This document shows, one piece after another, positions 60,921 through 64,000 of a DNA stretch of 64,000 nucleotides. The stretch's first letter is position 1, and each line of letters opens with the position of its first letter. The DNA is taken from assembly GCF_000327385.1 (NCBI RefSeq), contig NW_008707710.1, positions 62,001-126,000 of the forward strand, given 5' to 3'. A program made the position numbers and the translations under genes. Below the pieces are notes generated by a model that did no database searches, was not told the origin of the DNA, and saw nothing but the letters and a program-made list of their open reading frames with translations. The DNA is from Lottia gigantea (Eukaryota > Mollusca > Gastropoda > Lottiidae).

Positions 60921-63069
60921 AACATATTTCTCTGTCCCCGACTCTTCCCCTTAGTATATTTTTTTCAAAGTGTACTTATAAGCATGTTTGTGACATCTTG
61001 AAACAAACAGCATTTACATTTAACTCAAATCGGCTAATATATGTATCTTTGTTTACAGTTATGTACCCTGTGTGCACTTGTCATCAACAGAGAGTAGGTT
61101 AACTTTTCCAGAAAAATTTCCGTTCTGTTCTGCGCAATAAAGGCATACTGGAATGCATAGAACGTGACAATAATAATATATGGGCCCAGGATCTACATGT
61201 TACTAAATAGGTAGAGCATTTGCCAGTGATATACTTATGGAAAGAGATATTGACAACGAGAATTGGGAAATGTATAATGAGATACTATTGAAGTCATTCT
61301 GGCCTAAAACATAAAATCTAGTAAACAACTTTGCTCTCCTATGGTTTGAACTAGTTGCACTTGTATAAAAGGTTCACTTTCACTGTACCGAAATGTTTTG
61401 TTTTGTTTTTTTTCTTAAAGAAAAAAAAAGAAATTTAGAAATACATGTATTTAATTGGTACCCTCTACACGTTCACAATATGTCATCATTACGCTTCATA
61501 TCTCTCAATCTCTATTTTTTCTTATTTTTCTGCATTGTAATCTTAAATTTTTTTCAGTCTTTCTAGTTCAAATGACGTTATTTTCCACCAATCAAAGTGT
61601 GTATTGTCGAGAATGACTGCCATTTAATTGCTCTATTTTTCGTTTCAAGTCGTCCATCTTATCGATAAAATAGTACAAAAGCAGCGTCATTAGAACGGGA
61701 CTGTGGTAGAAAACTCTTTAGATTGCCATACAGACGAGAAATATCAGAAAAAAAAAGAAATTGTACTCTAGGTTCAATTGGATCGTATATCTGAAATAAT
61801 AGGACAAAACTCTCTTCCCTTTCTGTCCACTTGCCCAGACGAAATGTAATCGGGCCTTTGTATAAATAAACCAAGTACTAACAATCCGAACCGCAAAACG
61901 AAACCCAAAATCCGTAACAACATATTAACGAAATATTGGTAGCAGCTAATGAACTTTTCACACGAGGAAGTATATCAATAATAAGTCAGTAATCATACAA
62001 TTATACTAGAAAGTCATAGTTATTATTGTTATCCGAAGTTTCAATCACTATGAATTCTTTCTATAATACTAGTCACGTTTCATTTCAATGCAATTGGCTT
62101 GCAGTGATAATATAAACAATCTACATCATGCAATAAGAGGGATTTATCCGACTCTTTTTCTATTTCGATTAGCCATGGGTATTCCTAGTACATAGGTTCT
62201 AATAACTATTTCGGTTCGCCAAGGGTATTCCTAGTACATTGGTCCTAATACACAAATCTATTTTTGTCTAGCTCCTTAAAGGCTATTCAAGCTATCGAAT
62301 GAAATGTATATTTAAATCCAGCGTGTCCCCTTAATAAAAGGTGTACTCAAAATAGATTGCTATTTTGGGGTAATTCAACAGTTATAAATAGAAATATGAC
62401 TATGGTCTATCGCATTTCCATTGAGTAAATGTAACTTAGGGGCCATATGACTCAATTATTTCCATTGATCAAAATTTCTTTCAATAATTTCAGTTTTCAA
62501 AGAGAATTGAATAGCGCACTATTCATTCATTTTTTTCTGACTATTTCCTTGTCATCGTATGATCTAATTGAAATGTAGGTTAAGGGAAGTATGGTGAATC
62601 AAAATCATTGATGAATAATTTTATACAACAAAAAGCATTAGTAGCAGATAGTCGGATTTATAGAACATAATTGACATCCTAAATGACAATTACGAATTTA
62701 AATCAGGTGACAATATACAACTGATGGTCATAGCAGGGTTCAATTTCAGCGGTAGCCTACCGTATCGTATAACCCCTTTTGCGACCCAATGTTTCCTTTG
62801 ATAATCCTACTTAAAATTTATCACGACGATCTGCGAATCAAATTTCGTGCGAAGTTTTTGCCGAATCTTGCAAAAAATACTACAACTCTATAAAGTTAAG
62901 AAAATTTTTAATTGCTACTGAATTATTAAGAAATGCGAATCGAAATTTCATTAATGTTGAGTTTGATCAATTACTAATCAATTAGTCAACCTTATTTGAA
63001 CCCTGGGTCATAACAATGTCATTAAGTATGTAGTCATCACTTTTAAGATCTATACATTTGCAATTTCAG

Positions 63070-63165
63070 GAAAACCAGGAAGGAGGAAGTGCCCACAATA
63101 TTACAATGAGTCAAAGTGACACTGTGATTAGCAGACAAAGACAATATGTCAACATGACACTACGG
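63070..63165 (+). CDS. Probable internal exon of an unidentified gene
   Basis: A 96-bp segment lies between acceptor TGCAATTTCAG and donor GTAAAA. Only one frame is open; it reads ENQEGGSAHNITMSQSDTVI and on to QYVNMTLR, 32 codons, phase 0 at both ends. It joins in frame to the candidate exon at 63958. I do not recognise the protein. Upstream exons were not identified, so the gene may start in the 49-63 kb stretch with short exons or be a chance combination of splice-like sites. Confidence 0.4.
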
Positions 63166-63619
63166 GTAAAAAGGGGTTCAAGTCGACCTTGCGACTGGCA
63201 GAATCGGAGAGCTAAATTTTCGAGCGCACCGACAACTGAAAAACCGCTGTTGCCAAGAGATTTAATCAGTACCTAGTGTTCTACTATCTACCTTTTTTCG
63301 TCGTGCTTTGATGCTTTAAATTGGCAGTCACCGTAAATTTGGTTACTTTGCCAAAAACTCAACAAATAATATTTAATATCGAAGGAAAGTAAAATACTTT
63401 GAAATACAGTGAACAATGATAGTATCCTAAATCTCAACGATCTGCGAAGAGAGATGACCAAAGTGCTTATTAAAATGGAGTTTCTCATTTTTTTGTGATT
63501 TGCTAAAATCATACCCCTCAAGAAGGCTAGGACAGAATATACCTGGTCTGAATCATTTTAGGTTTTGTCCTTTTCTAGTTTAGTTTATGCTGTGGAGGCG
63601 GGGCTGTAATCTCACATCA

Positions 63620-63693
63620 CGGCGATTACCAGTTGCGTACGGTTGCGAATAATGAAAGTGGCCATGAGTTCCGAACGCAACTCGCACCCTAGT
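63620..63693. mobile_element. Foldback element, one arm (copy 3 of 3)
   Basis: GGCGATTACCAGTTGCGTACGGTTGCGAATAATGAAAGTGG matches the left arm of 8515-8660; the right arm is missing. Confidence 0.65.
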
Positions 63694-63957
63694 CCCCCTT
63701 CCATACGTTTAGTACATTTCCTTTAATTAATATTTCTTATTTATTATCTCTTACAATTGAAGAGTTTCCTCGCAAAATTATCATACATGTATACTATTTT
63801 CACTTTTCAAATTATATATATTTTTTATATAAATTACGCATTTTCCTTTTCATTTAATATAGGACAATTCCTCAGTTTCACCAGTGAAAATGTTTTTCAT
63901 GATTTCCATGGTTATTCATGTTCCTGTTGGAACCAGTATTCTTTTTATATATTTCAG

Positions 63958-64000
63958 ATTCGGAAGATAATGGATTTGCATTTCAAATATTCTATATCAT
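63958..64000 (+). CDS. Possible next exon of the same gene, cut by the window edge
   Basis: Acceptor TATATATTTCAG precedes an open stretch reading IRKIMDLHFKYSIS in the frame set by the 63070-63165 exon. It is too short to stand alone; it is listed because phase and frame agree. Confidence 0.35.
   Translation, partial: MRKIMDLHFKYSIS

Larger units (their letters stand above)
49300..63050. other. Long stretch with no identified gene
   Basis: Apart from the ORF at 51139 and the listed repeats I see nothing codable with splice support. A 13-C run lies at 55776-55788, followed by a C-rich segment to about 55980 that looks like transposon debris. Confidence 0.45.

Noticed and set aside
60548-61102. 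184-codon protein-coding gene
   Set aside because: Its length comes from a stop-free 23-bp repeat that keeps all three frames open; nothing outside the array supports coding.

Overview
This window is eukaryotic. It is AT-rich, has small exons in long introns with GT/AG splice sites, and is crowded with SINEs, foldback (MITE-like) elements and minisatellites. Three things suggest a mollusc, probably a bivalve or a related lophotrochozoan: the repeat families; IgGFc-binding-domain membrane proteins carrying a D-x-DNDCDG-type Ca-binding motif; and a SINE whose tail is built from TTCAT units. Species level cannot be judged from the sequence.

Three genes are supported. (1) Plus strand, 15061-24101: the last three exons of an IgGFc-binding-domain, single-pass membrane protein. 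Its 5' (signal peptide) exon or exons were not found. (2) Minus strand, 41446-37682: a complete five-exon paralogue of the same architecture, 529 residues, from signal peptide to cytoplasmic tail. All introns in both genes are phase 1 and the two genes face each other tail to tail. (3) Minus strand, 48872-45924: a complete six-exon ETS transcription factor of the SPDEF/PDEF subfamily (PNT plus ETS domains, 382 residues), with a TATA box just upstream of a 10-base first coding exon. A fourth, unidentified plus-strand gene probably enters from the right edge (exons 63070-63165 and 63958 onward). One 131-codon ORF at 51139-51534 is of unknown status.

Layout: 1-15 kb has no supportable gene and holds degenerate foldback elements, two SINE copies and a third at 14.3 kb, and tandem repeats. 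15-24 kb is the plus-strand IgGFc gene with two introns swollen by repeats. 24-37.7 kb is intergenic and repeat-rich: a 29-bp minisatellite of about 1 kb, a 46-bp minisatellite, a nested GC-rich foldback element, a duplicated retroelement fragment and AT microsatellites. 37.7-41.4 kb is the compact minus-strand IgGFc gene. 41.5-45.9 kb is intergenic with SINEs. 45.9-48.9 kb is the ETS gene, with promoter-like motifs to 49.3 kb. 49.3-63 kb is mostly non-coding, with a 23-bp minisatellite open in all three forward frames.

The two IgGFc-like genes are likely cell-surface proteins with an extracellular adhesive or recognition domain, a metal-binding linker next to the membrane and a short cytoplasmic tail. 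Nothing in the window ties them functionally to the ETS gene.
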